DNA from: a bacterium
GTDB taxonomy: Bacteria > UBP15 > UBA6099
Reading direction: 5' to 3'
NCBI GenBank assembly: GCA_029564595.1
Contig: JAKQPS010000082.1
Coordinates: forward strand, 1-64,000
Length of the DNA stretch: 64,000 bases
The number at the start of each line of letters is the position of its first letter. Positions within the stretch are counted from its first letter, which is position 1. Shown piece after piece: positions 17,821 to 26,418 of this stretch. A program made the position numbers and the translations under genes. The notes under the pieces were generated by a model, which made no database searches, was not told the DNA's origin, and worked only from the letters and a program-made list of their open reading frames with translations.

Positions 17821-18154
17821 TATGGCGGCGAGATTCGGTTTCGAGATGTTGACAGCGCCAAAGGACAGCGAGATCGAAGTCGAGGGCGGATACGCCTCGG
17901 ACTTGCTGAGCGACGTGATAGCGAGGGCGGAAAGCGGGAATGTTTGGGTGACGACGCAAACGCATGTGAATATCGTGGCCGTGGCGTCGCTAAAGGAACT
18001 TGCCGCCGTAGTAATAGTGAGCGGAAGGAAACCGGATGAAGAAACGATAGATTTGGCTAAGACCAAAGGGGTGTGCCTGTTGGGGGCGCAATCGCCCGCA
18101 TACGAGGTGGCGGGAAGGCTCTATGAGGCGGGGATAAGGGGGTCTCCGAAATGA
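17807..18154 (+). CDS. DRTGG-domain protein of the [FeFe]-hydrogenase cluster (second copy)
   Basis: 115 residues with the same plan as the protein at 15634: MKISDMAARFGFEML, GYASDLLSDVIARA, VASLKELAAVVIVSGRKPDEETIDLAKTKG. The two copies are clearly divergent, so they are probably a functional pair, not a recent duplication. It overlaps the HydS-like gene by 14 bp, indicating tight coupling. Function is unknown; ligand sensing is a guess from the fold. Confidence 0.82.
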   Translation: MKISDMAARFGFEMLTAPKDSEIEVEGGYASDLLSDVIARAESGNVWVTTQTHVNIVAVASLKELAAVVIVSGRKPDEETIDLAKTKGVCLLGAQSPAYEVAGRLYEAGIRGSPK

Positions 18155-18235
18155 AAGCCACAAAAACACAACGGCGGCGCATGCCGTCTAAACCAAACGA
18201 AGCGAAGAGGATGGTCATCGAAAGGAGGAAGGGAA

Positions 18236-18760
18236 ATGCCGAAGGGAGTTGTTGAAAAGAAGGTGGAGCAAAGTTCGGAATTCACGCCTGAGCAGTTTGC
18301 GGAGCTTGACGCCGCAATTGAGAGTTTTCGAGGCAAGTCAGGCTCGACTATCAGGACGTTGAGCAAGGCGCAGGAGATTTTCGGATATCTGCCGAAAGAG
18401 GTTCAGTCGATAGTTGCCAAGGGGCTGGGAATCCCTATGAGCGAGATATACGGAATAGCGACATTCTACTCGTTCTTCAGCCTCGTGCCGAAAGGCAAGC
18501 ACACAATCAGTTCATGTCAGGGAACCGCCTGCTACGTGAGAGGCGGCAAACAGGTTATGGACGAGCTGAAGAATCTGTTGGGGATAGATGTGGGCGGAAC
18601 GACGGCGGACAGACAGTTCTCGCTTGACTCGGTGAGATGCGTCGGGGCATGCGCGCTGGCTCCGGTCGTGCGCATTGATGACGACGTGTACAGGCAGATG
18701 TCCCCGAAGAAACTGAAGCCGATTATTGCTAAGTATTCAGATTCAGCGGAGGGCGAATAA
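18236..18760 (+). CDS. hydC: HydC, NuoE-like [2Fe-2S] subunit of NAD-linked hydrogenase
   Basis: 174 residues of the NuoE/HydC family: a helical N-terminal bundle (AIESFRGKSGSTIRTLSKAQEIFGYLP), ATFYSFF, and a thioredoxin-like [2Fe-2S] domain with cysteines in SSCQGTACYVRGG and VRCVGACALAP. It carries electrons between HydB and HydA in the soluble trimeric enzyme. AAGGAGGAAGGG precedes the ATG. The 81-base gap before it holds only a basic 34-codon reading frame that I do not accept. Confidence 0.94.
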   Translation: MPKGVVEKKVEQSSEFTPEQFAELDAAIESFRGKSGSTIRTLSKAQEIFGYLPKEVQSIVAKGLGIPMSEIYGIATFYSFFSLVPKGKHTISSCQGTACYVRGGKQVMDELKNLLGIDVGGTTADRQFSLDSVRCVGACALAPVVRIDDDVYRQMSPKKLKPIIAKYSDSAEGE

Positions 18761-18761
18761 A

Positions 18762-19142
18762 ATGGCGAAACTCAGCATCGAAGATCTACAGAAGATTAAG
18801 GACAAGGGAAGAGCTGCGGCCGGAATGAGGGGTAGCGAGCACAAAGACGTCCGCGTCGTGGTGCATATGGGCACGTGCGGAATCGCTTCCGGCGCGCGAG
18901 GAGTGATGAACGCGCTTCTCAAGGCGGTCGAGGACAAGAATCTGGACGTGGAGATTAGTCAATCCGGGTGCATAGGCATTTGCGACAGAGAGCCTATAGT
19001 GTCCGTGATTCGCAAGAATGAGCCGATGATCAGATACGGCAAAGTCACGCCCGCCGCGATGGAGGAAATAGTCGAGTCGCACATCATTGGCGGCGCTGTG
19101 GCTGAGAAGTATTTGATGATCGAAACATCGGAGAAGAAATAA
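18762..19142 (+). CDS. small thioredoxin-like [2Fe-2S] protein of the hydrogenase cluster (HydD-like)
   Basis: 126 residues of the thioredoxin-like ferredoxin fold. It has VVVHMGTCGIASGARGVMNA and SQSGCIGICDREP, three cysteines in the usual cluster region. Homologous small subunits accompany many HydABC operons, where the role is thought to be accessory electron transfer. Start is ATG 18762, eight bases after GGAGGG; the in-frame ATG at 18726 would overlap hydC and lacks a ribosome-binding site. Confidence 0.85.
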   Translation: MAKLSIEDLQKIKDKGRAAAGMRGSEHKDVRVVVHMGTCGIASGARGVMNALLKAVEDKNLDVEISQSGCIGICDREPIVSVIRKNEPMIRYGKVTPAAMEEIVESHIIGGAVAEKYLMIETSEKK

Positions 19143-19180
19143 CACTACACAACGGAGAAACAGCCGGGGAGGACGGTTAG

Positions 19181-22100
19181 ATGAAGCGATACAGGTCAAC
19201 AGCGCTTGTATGCGGCGGCACTGGTTGCGTGGCCGCCGGCTCGTTAAACATTTACGAGCAGATTTTCAGGGAATTGAGAAAATACAGACTTGAAGAGGAA
19301 GTCAACCTTGTTCTTACGGGATGCAACGGCATTTGCGACCAAGGGCCGGTGCTTGTGATATACCCCGAAGGGACTTTCTACAACAGAGTTGATCCGGCCT
19401 CGATATCAAGAATCGTCGAGGAGCATCTTCTCAAGGGAAGAATAGTGAAGGAGTTGTCGTATGACCGCTCGAAGGGCGAGGGTCAGCCGCCGGTTTTCGG
19501 CGAAATCGACTTCTTCCGAATGCAGCACAAGGTGACGAGGGCGAACTGCGGCGTTATTGATCCGAGGTCTATCGACGAATACATAACGATGGACGGATAC
19601 AGCGCGCTGGCAAAGGCGCTCAATGAGATGACCCCGGACGAGGTTATCGCGGAAGTGAAGAAATCCGGGATCAGAGGCAGGGGCGGAGCGGGATTTCCGA
19701 CTGCTCTCAAATGGCAGTTCTGCCGACAGGCGGCGGGGGATCAGAAGTACATCATGTGCAACGCGGACGAGGGAGACCCCGGCGCGTTTATGGACCGCAG
19801 CCAGCTCGAAGGCGACCCGCACAGCGTGTTGGAAGGAATGGCGATAGGCGCGTACGCGATTGGCTCGAACATGGGCTACGTATATTGTCGCGCTGAATAC
19901 CCGCTGGCGATAGAGATGCTAGGCACGGCGATCGATCAGGCCCGCGAGTACGGATTGCTCGGCAAGGACATTCTGGGAAAAGGTTTCGATTTCGACATCG
20001 AGATTATGATGGGCGCAGGCGCGTTCGTATGCGGAGAAGAGACCGCGCTGATGAGGTCGGTCGAAGGCAAACGCGGCGAACCGAGGCCGAGACCGCCGTT
20101 CCCGGCCATCGCCGGTCTGTGGGAGAAACCTACTGTTCTTAACAACGTCGAGACTCTAGGCACTATACCAGTCATTCTGCGAAAGGGCGGAGACTGGTAC
20201 GCCTCTATGGGCACTGAGAAGAGCAAGGGCACGAAGATATTCTCGCTCACCGGAGCCGTCAACAACAACGGTCTCGTCGAAGTCGATATGGGAACGTCGA
20301 TGGGGACGATCATATACGACATCGGCGGCGGGATTCCCAAAGGCAAAAAGTTCAAAGCGGTGCAGTGCGGCGGGCCTTCAGGCGGCTGCATTCCCGCTCA
20401 GCATCTGAATGTTCCTATCGACTATGACGCCATAGCCGAACTGGGCGCCATCATGGGTTCAGGCGGTCTGGTGGTTATGGACGAGGACACCTGCATGGTC
20501 GACACCGCAAGATACTTCCTCGATTTCGTTCAGGACGAGAGCTGCGGCAAGTGTCCCCCCTGCAGGATAGGGACCAAGAGGATGCTTGAGATACTCGACA
20601 GAATATGCGAAGGCAAGGGAGAAAACGGAGACATAGAGGAACTGGAAAGGCTGGGCGAGTTGATCAAACAGACCGCGCTATGCGGACTTGGCCAGACGGC
20701 CCCGAACCCCGTGTTGAGCACAATAAGGCATTTCCGTGAAGAATATGAATCTCATATTGTCGAGAAAAGGTGCAAGGCGGCGGTCTGTGGATCGCTCTTC
20801 CGCGCTCCTTGCGAGCACACCTGCCCGGTAGGGCTTGACGTGTCAGGTTATATCACGTTGATCTCCGAAGGCAAGCTTGACGACGCGTATGAGTTGATAA
20901 TGGAAAGGAATCCGCTGCCGGGCGTCTGCGGGCGAGTATGCACGCATCCCTGCGAATCCAAGTGCAGGCGCGGACAGCTTGATGAGTCGATAGACATTAG
21001 AACGCTCAAGAGGTTCATTGCTGACAACGCGATTAAGAGCGATTCGGCGGCTAAGATTGAAAGAACGGCTCTGACCGGCGAACCCGTGGCGGTGATCGGG
21101 TCCGGGCCTTCCGGTTTGACGGCCGCTTACTTCTTGGCGAGGATGGGACATCCGGTGACTATATTTGAGAAACTGGATGTGGCCGGCGGAATGCTCGCGG
21201 TGGGCATCCCGAAATACAGGCTTCCTGAAGATATCCTTAAATATGAGATCGACACGATCAAGAGCTTCGGCGTCGAGATCAAAAACGGCGTCGATGTCGG
21301 ACGCGATGTCACTGTGGACGAGTTGTATGACAAAGGTTTTAAAGCGGTATACATCTCAGTTGGAACTCAGGGAAGCTATCAAGTAAAAACTCCCGGCATG
21401 GACCTCAGCGGAGTATATCCGGGATTGGATTTCTTAAGGGACTTCAGAGTGGGCAAGAAAGTGAAAGTCGGAAAGAAAGTGGCGGTCATCGGCGGAGGAA
21501 ACACCGCGATAGACGCAGCCAGAACGGCGCTTAGACTTGGCGCGGAAGAGGTCAACCTGATATACAGAAGGACTCGCGAAGAGATGCCCGCAGCCGACGA
21601 GGAAATCGAAGAAGCGATGCGCGAAGGAGTAAGGCCGTACTTCCTCACCGACCCGATTAAAGTCGAGGGAGCGAAGGGCAAAGTGGCCAAACTCGTTTGC
21701 ACGAGAATGACGCTCGGCGATTTCGACAAGAGCGGCAGGCGCAGACCTGTTCCGGTCGCGGGAACCGAATTTGAGATTGAAGTGGACATGGTAATCCCCG
21801 CTATCGGCCAGCAGACGGAACTCGACGGACTGGTCGGAGACAAAATCCGCGTGGACGGCGGTTACATCATGGTGGATAAGTACACGATGGCGACCGACCG
21901 CGAAGGCGTGTTCTCCGGCGGCGACGTTATCGGGCAGGAAGCCACAGTGGTGTGGGCGATGAGGAACGGACAGCGCGCCGCGGCCGAGATAGACAGGCAT
22001 CTCGGCGGAAGCGGGAGATTGCCGGAGGCAGTGCGCGCGAAGTTTAACATCGGGGCGATTCCGAGACAGGGCGAAGAGGAAATCGTCGAAGAGCCGCGCG

Positions 22101-22273
22101 TGAAACAGAATTGTCTGCCGGTCGGCGACCGTAAAGGCTCTTTTGTTGAGACCGAACTTGGCTTTGACGCGGCAATGGCCGCCAAGGAAGCGTCGCGTTG
22201 CTTGAGATGCGACTACGGAAAAGAAGATCTGCCTTTCCAGAAACAAGAGCTTGAGATCGCGAAAGGCAAGTGA
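19181..22273 (+). CDS. hydB: HydB-GltD fusion: NuoF-like flavoprotein joined to NADPH-dependent GltD-type oxidoreductase
   Basis: 1030 residues. Domain order: thioredoxin-like [2Fe-2S] (1-110; CGGTGC and CNGIC); NuoF FMN/NADH domain (about 130-400; GRGGAGFPTALKWQF and NADEGDPGAFMDR); the NuoF [4Fe-4S] motif ESCGKCPPCRIG (about 450); then a GltD-like half. In the latter, cysteines in PCEHTCPVG and CTHPCESKC bind [4Fe-4S] clusters, VIGSGPSGLTAAY binds FAD, and VIGGGNTAIDAARTA with YRRTREEMPA fits NADP(H). The usual HydB C-terminal ferredoxin domain is replaced by the GltD part. This is the plan of glutamate-synthase-linked hydrogenases and suggests one enzyme connecting H2, NAD(H), NADP(H) and ferredoxin. 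Confidence 0.94.
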   Translation: MKRYRSTALVCGGTGCVAAGSLNIYEQIFRELRKYRLEEEVNLVLTGCNGICDQGPVLVIYPEGTFYNRVDPASISRIVEEHLLKGRIVKELSYDRSKGEGQPPVFGEIDFFRMQHKVTRANCGVIDPRSIDEYITMDGYSALAKALNEMTPDEVIAEVKKSGIRGRGGAGFPTALKWQFCRQAAGDQKYIMCNADEGDPGAFMDRSQLEGDPHSVLEGMAIGAYAIGSNMGYVYCRAEYPLAIEMLGTAIDQAREYGLLGKDILGKGFDFDIEIMMGAGAFVCGEETALMRSVEGKRGEPRPRPPFPAIAGLWEKPTVLNNVETLGTIPVILRKGGDWYASMGTEKSKGTKIFSLTGAVNNNGLVEVDMGTSMGTIIYDIGGGIPKGKKFKAVQCGGPSGGCIPAQHLNVPIDYDAIAELGAIMGSGGLVVMDEDTCMVDTARYFLDFVQDESCGKCPPCRIGTKRMLEILDRICEGKGENGDIEELERLGELIKQTALCGLGQTAPNPVLSTIRHFREEYESHIVEKRCKAAVCGSLFRAPCEHTCPVGLDVSGYITLISEGKLDDAYELIMERNPLPGVCGRVCTHPCESKCRRGQLDESIDIRTLKRFIADNAIKSDSAAKIERTALTGEPVAVIGSGPSGLTAAYFLARMGHPVTIFEKLDVAGGMLAVGIPKYRLPEDILKYEIDTIKSFGVEIKNGVDVGRDVTVDELYDKGFKAVYISVGTQGSYQVKTPGMDLSGVYPGLDFLRDFRVGKKVKVGKKVAVIGGGNTAIDAARTALRLGAEEVNLIYRRTREEMPAADEEIEEAMREGVRPYFLTDPIKVEGAKGKVAKLVCTRMTLGDFDKSGRRRPVPVAGTEFEIEVDMVIPAIGQQTELDGLVGDKIRVDGGYIMVDKYTMATDREGVFSGGDVIGQEATVVWAMRNGQRAAAEIDRHLGGSGRLPEAVRAKFNIGAIPRQGEEEIVEEPRVKQNCLPVGDRKGSFVETELGFDAAMAAKEASRCLRCDYGKEDLPFQKQELEIAKGK

Positions 22274-22328
22274 TATTGAGGGCGGCGGGAGGCTTGCTTT
22301 ATGACATCCGGAACGGCGGCTCCGATAT

Positions 22329-23081
22329 ATGACGGAAGAGCTTGAAAGGATAGCCGCCGATCTGCACACGCACACGGCGCTCTCGCCGTGCGCCGAGAGG
22401 AGCGCGACGCCTCCCGCGATAGTGAAAGCCGCGCTCGAAAGGGGACTGGGCTTGATAGCAGTGACAGACCACAACACCGCAGGCAACGCGGCGGCGGTTG
22501 TTCGTTGCGGAGAGCTTGCGGGGCTGAAAGTTCTTCCGGGAATTGAAGTTACGACCCGCGAGGAAGCCCATGTGGTCTGCCTGTTCGACGATGTGGAGTC
22601 TGCTTTGAAATTAGAGGATGCGATCTCGGCGGCGTCGCCCGCGATACCGAACGACGCCGCCCTGTTCGGCCGCCAAGTTCTGATGAATGACCTTGGCGAA
22701 GAAACAGGTGAAATCGAGCGGATGTTGCTAATGGCTTCTGACATAAGCGTGGAGAGTTTGGCTGAACTTGCGCGCGAATTGGGCGGGTTGGTCGTGGCGG
22801 CGCATATCGACAGATCCGCAAACAGCGTGGTTTCCAACCTCGGCTTTATTCCTGAGAGCGCGCGGTTCGACGCTCTTGAAATAACAGCTAACACGACCAA
22901 AGAAGAAGCCGCGGAAAGATTTCCGGGAGCGGAAAGATATCCTCTGATAAGGTCTTCTGACGCGCACGCGCCTGAACAGGTGGGAGATGCTTTTACGCTG
23001 TTTCTGCTGGCCCGGCCGACCACTGCGGAAATACGGTCGGCGTTGCGTGGCGAATGCGGAAGGGAATATCTGGTTGAATGA
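22329..23081 (+). CDS. PHP-domain metal-dependent phosphoesterase
   Basis: 250 residues of the PHP superfamily: the first metal motif DLHTHTALSPCAE (residues about 11-23), AVTDHNTAGNAAAV, GIEVTTREEAHVVC, VVAAHIDRSANS and a late SSDAHAPEQVG. All expected metal ligands appear present, so it is likely an active phosphoesterase hydrolysing a small phosphorylated molecule or nucleotide. PHP genes recur in hydrogenase clusters next to a GHKL ATPase, suggesting a signalling or cofactor role; neither substrate nor product is known. The stop overlaps the next start by 4 bp. Confidence 0.88.
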   Translation: MTEELERIAADLHTHTALSPCAERSATPPAIVKAALERGLGLIAVTDHNTAGNAAAVVRCGELAGLKVLPGIEVTTREEAHVVCLFDDVESALKLEDAISAASPAIPNDAALFGRQVLMNDLGEETGEIERMLLMASDISVESLAELARELGGLVVAAHIDRSANSVVSNLGFIPESARFDALEITANTTKEEAAERFPGAERYPLIRSSDAHAPEQVGDAFTLFLLARPTTAEIRSALRGECGREYLVE

Positions 23082-23524
23082 GAGAACTGGCCGACCACAT
23101 ACTCGACTTGGCGGAGAATTCAATCCGCGCCGGAGCCAAGAATCTCAGGATCGGGCTTGTCGAGGACGAAGCGGCCGGAACACTGACTCTTGAGGTGGCG
23201 GACGACGGACGGGGAATGACCGAAGAACAGGCGAAAAATGCCGCCAAACCGTTTGTTACAACCAAGACTGTCGGGAGTGTCGGGCTGGGATTGTCGCTCA
23301 TGCGGCAGACAGCCGAACAGAGCGGAGGAAGGCTTGAGATAGAGTCAAGTCCGGGCGGAGGGACTGTGGTTAGAGCAATTATGATTAAGGATCACATAGA
23401 CCGGCCGCCGGTGGGAGACTTGAACGCCACGCTGATGGCGATCATAGGGGCCAATCCCACGCTCGGGATGGATGTGCGGATAGCAATGGATGGAGAGGAC
23501 GAAAGATTTACCGCCGCCCGATAG
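23078..23524 (+). CDS. stand-alone GHKL ATPase of the hydrogenase cluster (second copy)
   Basis: 148 residues, with an N-box LAENSIRAGA, G1 DDGRGM, a lid FVTTKTVGS and G2 VGLGLSLMRQTAEQSGG. This is a histidine-kinase-type ATPase domain without a phosphoacceptor His, followed by about 45 residues without recognisable motifs. Closer to histidine-kinase catalytic domains than the RsbW-like protein at 16014. It may phosphorylate or allosterically control a partner such as the histidine kinase or response regulator downstream. That is inference. Confidence 0.84.
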   Translation: MRELADHILDLAENSIRAGAKNLRIGLVEDEAAGTLTLEVADDGRGMTEEQAKNAAKPFVTTKTVGSVGLGLSLMRQTAEQSGGRLEIESSPGGGTVVRAIMIKDHIDRPPVGDLNATLMAIIGANPTLGMDVRIAMDGEDERFTAAR

Positions 23525-23579
23525 GCGCGGAACTCGCCGCCGGTGGCGGCGGCATATCAATTGACGAGGTGAAAGCATA

Positions 23580-25304
23580 ATGGCTAATGTCACGTTAAGC
23601 ATCGATGGAAAGACAGTGACGGTTCCGCAGGGGACTTCTGTTTTGGAAGCCGCGAAAACCGTCGGAATACACATACCCACGCTTTGTTATCTCAAGGATG
23701 TGCAGGCGATAGGAGCCTGCCGGGTGTGTGTGGTGGAAGTGATGGGACAGAGGACGCTGCAGGCGTCTTGTGTGTTCCCTGTCGCGCAGGGCATGGTCGT
23801 GAAGACCAACTCGCCTCTTGCGCGCGCGGGCAGAAAAATGGTCGTGGAACTGCTGTTGTCCGACCATCGCATGGAGTGTCCGACATGCTCGCGCAACCTT
23901 AACTGCGAGTTGCAGAAACTCTCGCAGGACCTCGGCATAAGGGACATCCCTTATTGCGGAGAAAAAGCGAAAGTGATAATCGACGAATCTTCTCCCGCGC
24001 TGATGAGAGATTCCAGCAAATGCGTTCTGTGCAGAAGATGCGTGTCGGTATGCCAGCAGATACAGAAAGTCGGCGTGCTTTTCCCGTCGCACAGAGGCTT
24101 CAAGACGACTATCGGCACGGCGTTCGACTCGCCGATAGCGGACGTCGAATGCGTCAACTGCGGTCAGTGCGCGGCGGTTTGTCCCGTGGGAGCGATTGTG
24201 GAAAGGGACGATGTGCATAAGGTCTGGGCGGCGATAGAGGATCCGAAGAAATTCGTTGTCGTTCAAACAGCCCCGGCGATTCGCGCCGCGATTGGCGAAG
24301 AGTTTGGCCAAGAACCCGGAACCGCAGTGACCGGCAAGATGGTGGCGGCTTTGCGCAGGATGGGATTCGACAAAGTATTCGACACTCAGTTCAGTGCCGA
24401 CCTTACCATCATGGAAGAGGGCAATGAATTGCTTAAGAGGGTCACTACAGGCGGCAAGCTGCCGATGATAACCTCTTGCAGTCCGGGATGGATCAAATTC
24501 ATTGAGCACTTCTATCCGGATTTGCTCGACCATGTCTCATCCTGTAAATCGCCTCAGCAGATGTTCGGCGCGGTCGCCAAGTCGTATCTAGCGCAGAAAC
24601 TGAATATAGATCCGAAGAACATGGTTGTGGTGTCCATAATGCCGTGCACCGCCAAGAAGTACGAATGTGAAAGGCCTGAAATGGAAGCAGAAGGAGTGAG
24701 GGATGTCGATATCGTATTGACCACGCGCGAAGCCGCAAGAATGATCAAACAGGCAGGCGTGAATCTTCTTGAACTAGATGAAGAGGAATTCGACAATCCG
24801 TTGGGCGAGTCAACAGGAGCGGCGACGATATTCGCGGCGACGGGCGGCGTCATGGAAGCGGCGTTGCGCACGGTATACGAAGTTGTCACGAAAGACAAGC
24901 TGCCTTCCATAGATTTCGAGGCGGTCCGAGGAATGGAAGGGATTAAAGAGGCGACAGTCAAGGTTGGAGACCTTGATGTGAAGGTGGCCGTCGGACATGG
25001 TTTGTCCAACGCGAGAGAACTGATGGACAAAATACGCGCCGGAGAGGCGGATTATCACTTCATAGAGATAATGTGCTGTCCCGGCGGATGCATAGCCGGC
25101 GGCGGACAGCCGATACCGACCACATGGGAGACTCGCAAGTTAAGAGCCAAGGCGATATATGATGAAGACAAACGGCTTTCGTCCAGAAAATCCCACGAGA
25201 ACGAATGCGTCTCGGATCTTTACAAGGAATTCCTGAAGGAGCCGCTTGGAGAGAAGTCCCATCATCTTTTGCACACGCATTACAAAGACAGGAGTGGATG
25301 CTGA
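23580..25304 (+). CDS. hydA: HydA, catalytic subunit of trimeric [FeFe]-hydrogenase
   Basis: 574 residues. An N-terminal [2Fe-2S] ferredoxin domain (CYLKDVQAIGACRVC) leads to a His/Cys-ligated cluster (HRMECPTCSRNLNC), two [4Fe-4S] motifs (CVLCRRCVSVC, CVNCGQCAAVCPVG), and the H-cluster domain with P1 TSCSPGW (298-304), P2 MPCTAKKYE (354-362) and P3 CCPGGCIAGGGQP (about 499). P1 has Ser at the second Cys of TSCCP, and a Cys replaces the usual Ala in SSCKSPQQ about 20 residues later. Length suits NAD-linked enzymes without the extra C-terminal [2Fe-2S] domain. Works with HydB and HydC in reversible H2 formation. Confidence 0.95.
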   Translation: MANVTLSIDGKTVTVPQGTSVLEAAKTVGIHIPTLCYLKDVQAIGACRVCVVEVMGQRTLQASCVFPVAQGMVVKTNSPLARAGRKMVVELLLSDHRMECPTCSRNLNCELQKLSQDLGIRDIPYCGEKAKVIIDESSPALMRDSSKCVLCRRCVSVCQQIQKVGVLFPSHRGFKTTIGTAFDSPIADVECVNCGQCAAVCPVGAIVERDDVHKVWAAIEDPKKFVVVQTAPAIRAAIGEEFGQEPGTAVTGKMVAALRRMGFDKVFDTQFSADLTIMEEGNELLKRVTTGGKLPMITSCSPGWIKFIEHFYPDLLDHVSSCKSPQQMFGAVAKSYLAQKLNIDPKNMVVVSIMPCTAKKYECERPEMEAEGVRDVDIVLTTREAARMIKQAGVNLLELDEEEFDNPLGESTGAATIFAATGGVMEAALRTVYEVVTKDKLPSIDFEAVRGMEGIKEATVKVGDLDVKVAVGHGLSNARELMDKIRAGEADYHFIEIMCCPGGCIAGGGQPIPTTWETRKLRAKAIYDEDKRLSSRKSHENECVSDLYKEFLKEPLGEKSHHLLHTHYKDRSGC

Positions 25305-25365
25305 TATAATATAACCGATAAAAGCAGCGGTTCAGCGCGCGCCGTGAAGGCGGAGGACGTAGTTT

Positions 25366-26403
25366 ATGAGTCAACCCGGCGATAACTCGAAGCAGGCGAG
25401 CGATTTGAGATCTCTGTCTGCCGAGATAGGGCGAAGAACCGCGCTTGTCGGCGGAAAGAGGCTGAAGAGAATTGAGCGACTTGGGTGGGCATCAGTCTGT
25501 TTACTCGTCTTCTCTATACTTCCGGCTGCGGCGGTTCTATCGGCGCCACATCTCCTTGCGCCGAGACTTGCCCTGCCGGTACTGCTCGTTGCCGGACTGT
25601 CTGGGCTGCTGGCATGGTACGTCAAAGTCAGATCAACAGTGTCCAGACTCAGGGAAATCTCCGAGCTATGGGGAAAGTACACCGAAGTCCAAGAAAACAT
25701 GATCCGCCAACTCAGGCAGATCGATGTGACCAAGAAGACGATGATGAACATGGCTTCCCACCAGATGAGGGCGCCGCTCGCGGCGGTGCAGAGTTGTCTG
25801 CGAGTGTTGCTGTCCGGCGCGGTCAAGGAGCCTGAGGACTGTATGAAACTGATGAACGACGCATACGAACGCGGCGAGGACATGATGGACATGGTCAACG
25901 ACATGTTGAAACTCGCCGAGGCGCGTGTCGATTCAGCCAGACGGATTGACGAGATTGATGTCGAGAAAGCCGTCAGAAAGATAGCGCAGTTCTTTTCAGT
26001 CAGGGCGGCGGAGCGCAATGTTGATATCCGCGTCGCGGTCGGAACCGCTCCGGGTTTTTTGCGAGCGGACCGCAAGATGTTCGACCACATCATGCTTAAC
26101 CTGATCAGCAACGCATTTCAATATTCCGACCCTAACAAGCCGGTGATGATACACGTGTACAGGATCGAAGACGACGTAAAAATCAGAGTCACGAACTGGG
26201 GCGTTGTAATTAAACCGGACGAGATGGAGCATATTTTTAGGGAGTTCTGGAGGTCGCCGGAGGCCATGCAGAGAGTTTACAGAGGCACCGGTCTCGGCTT
26301 GCCTATCGTCAAGAGCATAGTGGACACGATGGGCGGGTCGATTGATGTGAAAAGCGACGAGACTAACGGAACGTCGTTTACTGTTTCAATTCCCGTGAAA
26401 TAA
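25366..26403 (+). CDS. membrane sensor histidine kinase between hydA and hydG
   Basis: 345 residues. Two transmembrane helices (about 42-61, 63-85) with almost no periplasmic loop, a short coiled linker, a HisKA domain with the phosphoacceptor His in MASHQMRAPLAA (about 130), and HATPase with N-box NLISNAFQYS and G2 TGLGLPIV. The G1 box is degenerate (TNWGVVI instead of DxGxG). Lack of an external sensing loop suggests it reads a membrane or cytoplasmic signal, perhaps from the cluster's redox or ATPase proteins. The response regulator follows 15 bp later. Confidence 0.88.
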   Translation: MSQPGDNSKQASDLRSLSAEIGRRTALVGGKRLKRIERLGWASVCLLVFSILPAAAVLSAPHLLAPRLALPVLLVAGLSGLLAWYVKVRSTVSRLREISELWGKYTEVQENMIRQLRQIDVTKKTMMNMASHQMRAPLAAVQSCLRVLLSGAVKEPEDCMKLMNDAYERGEDMMDMVNDMLKLAEARVDSARRIDEIDVEKAVRKIAQFFSVRAAERNVDIRVAVGTAPGFLRADRKMFDHIMLNLISNAFQYSDPNKPVMIHVYRIEDDVKIRVTNWGVVIKPDEMEHIFREFWRSPEAMQRVYRGTGLGLPIVKSIVDTMGGSIDVKSDETNGTSFTVSIPVK

Positions 26404-26418
26404 CGAAAGGAGAAAAAC

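Noticed and set aside
18151-18255. 34-codon basic reading frame between the second DRTGG gene and hydC
   Set aside because: Starts by a 4 bp overlap but has no ribosome-binding site, is very Arg/Lys-rich and overlaps the hydC ribosome-binding site and start; more likely spacer.
18726-18761. Upstream start for the HydD-like protein
   Set aside because: Overlaps hydC and lacks a ribosome-binding site, while ATG 18762 follows GGAGGG at good distance.
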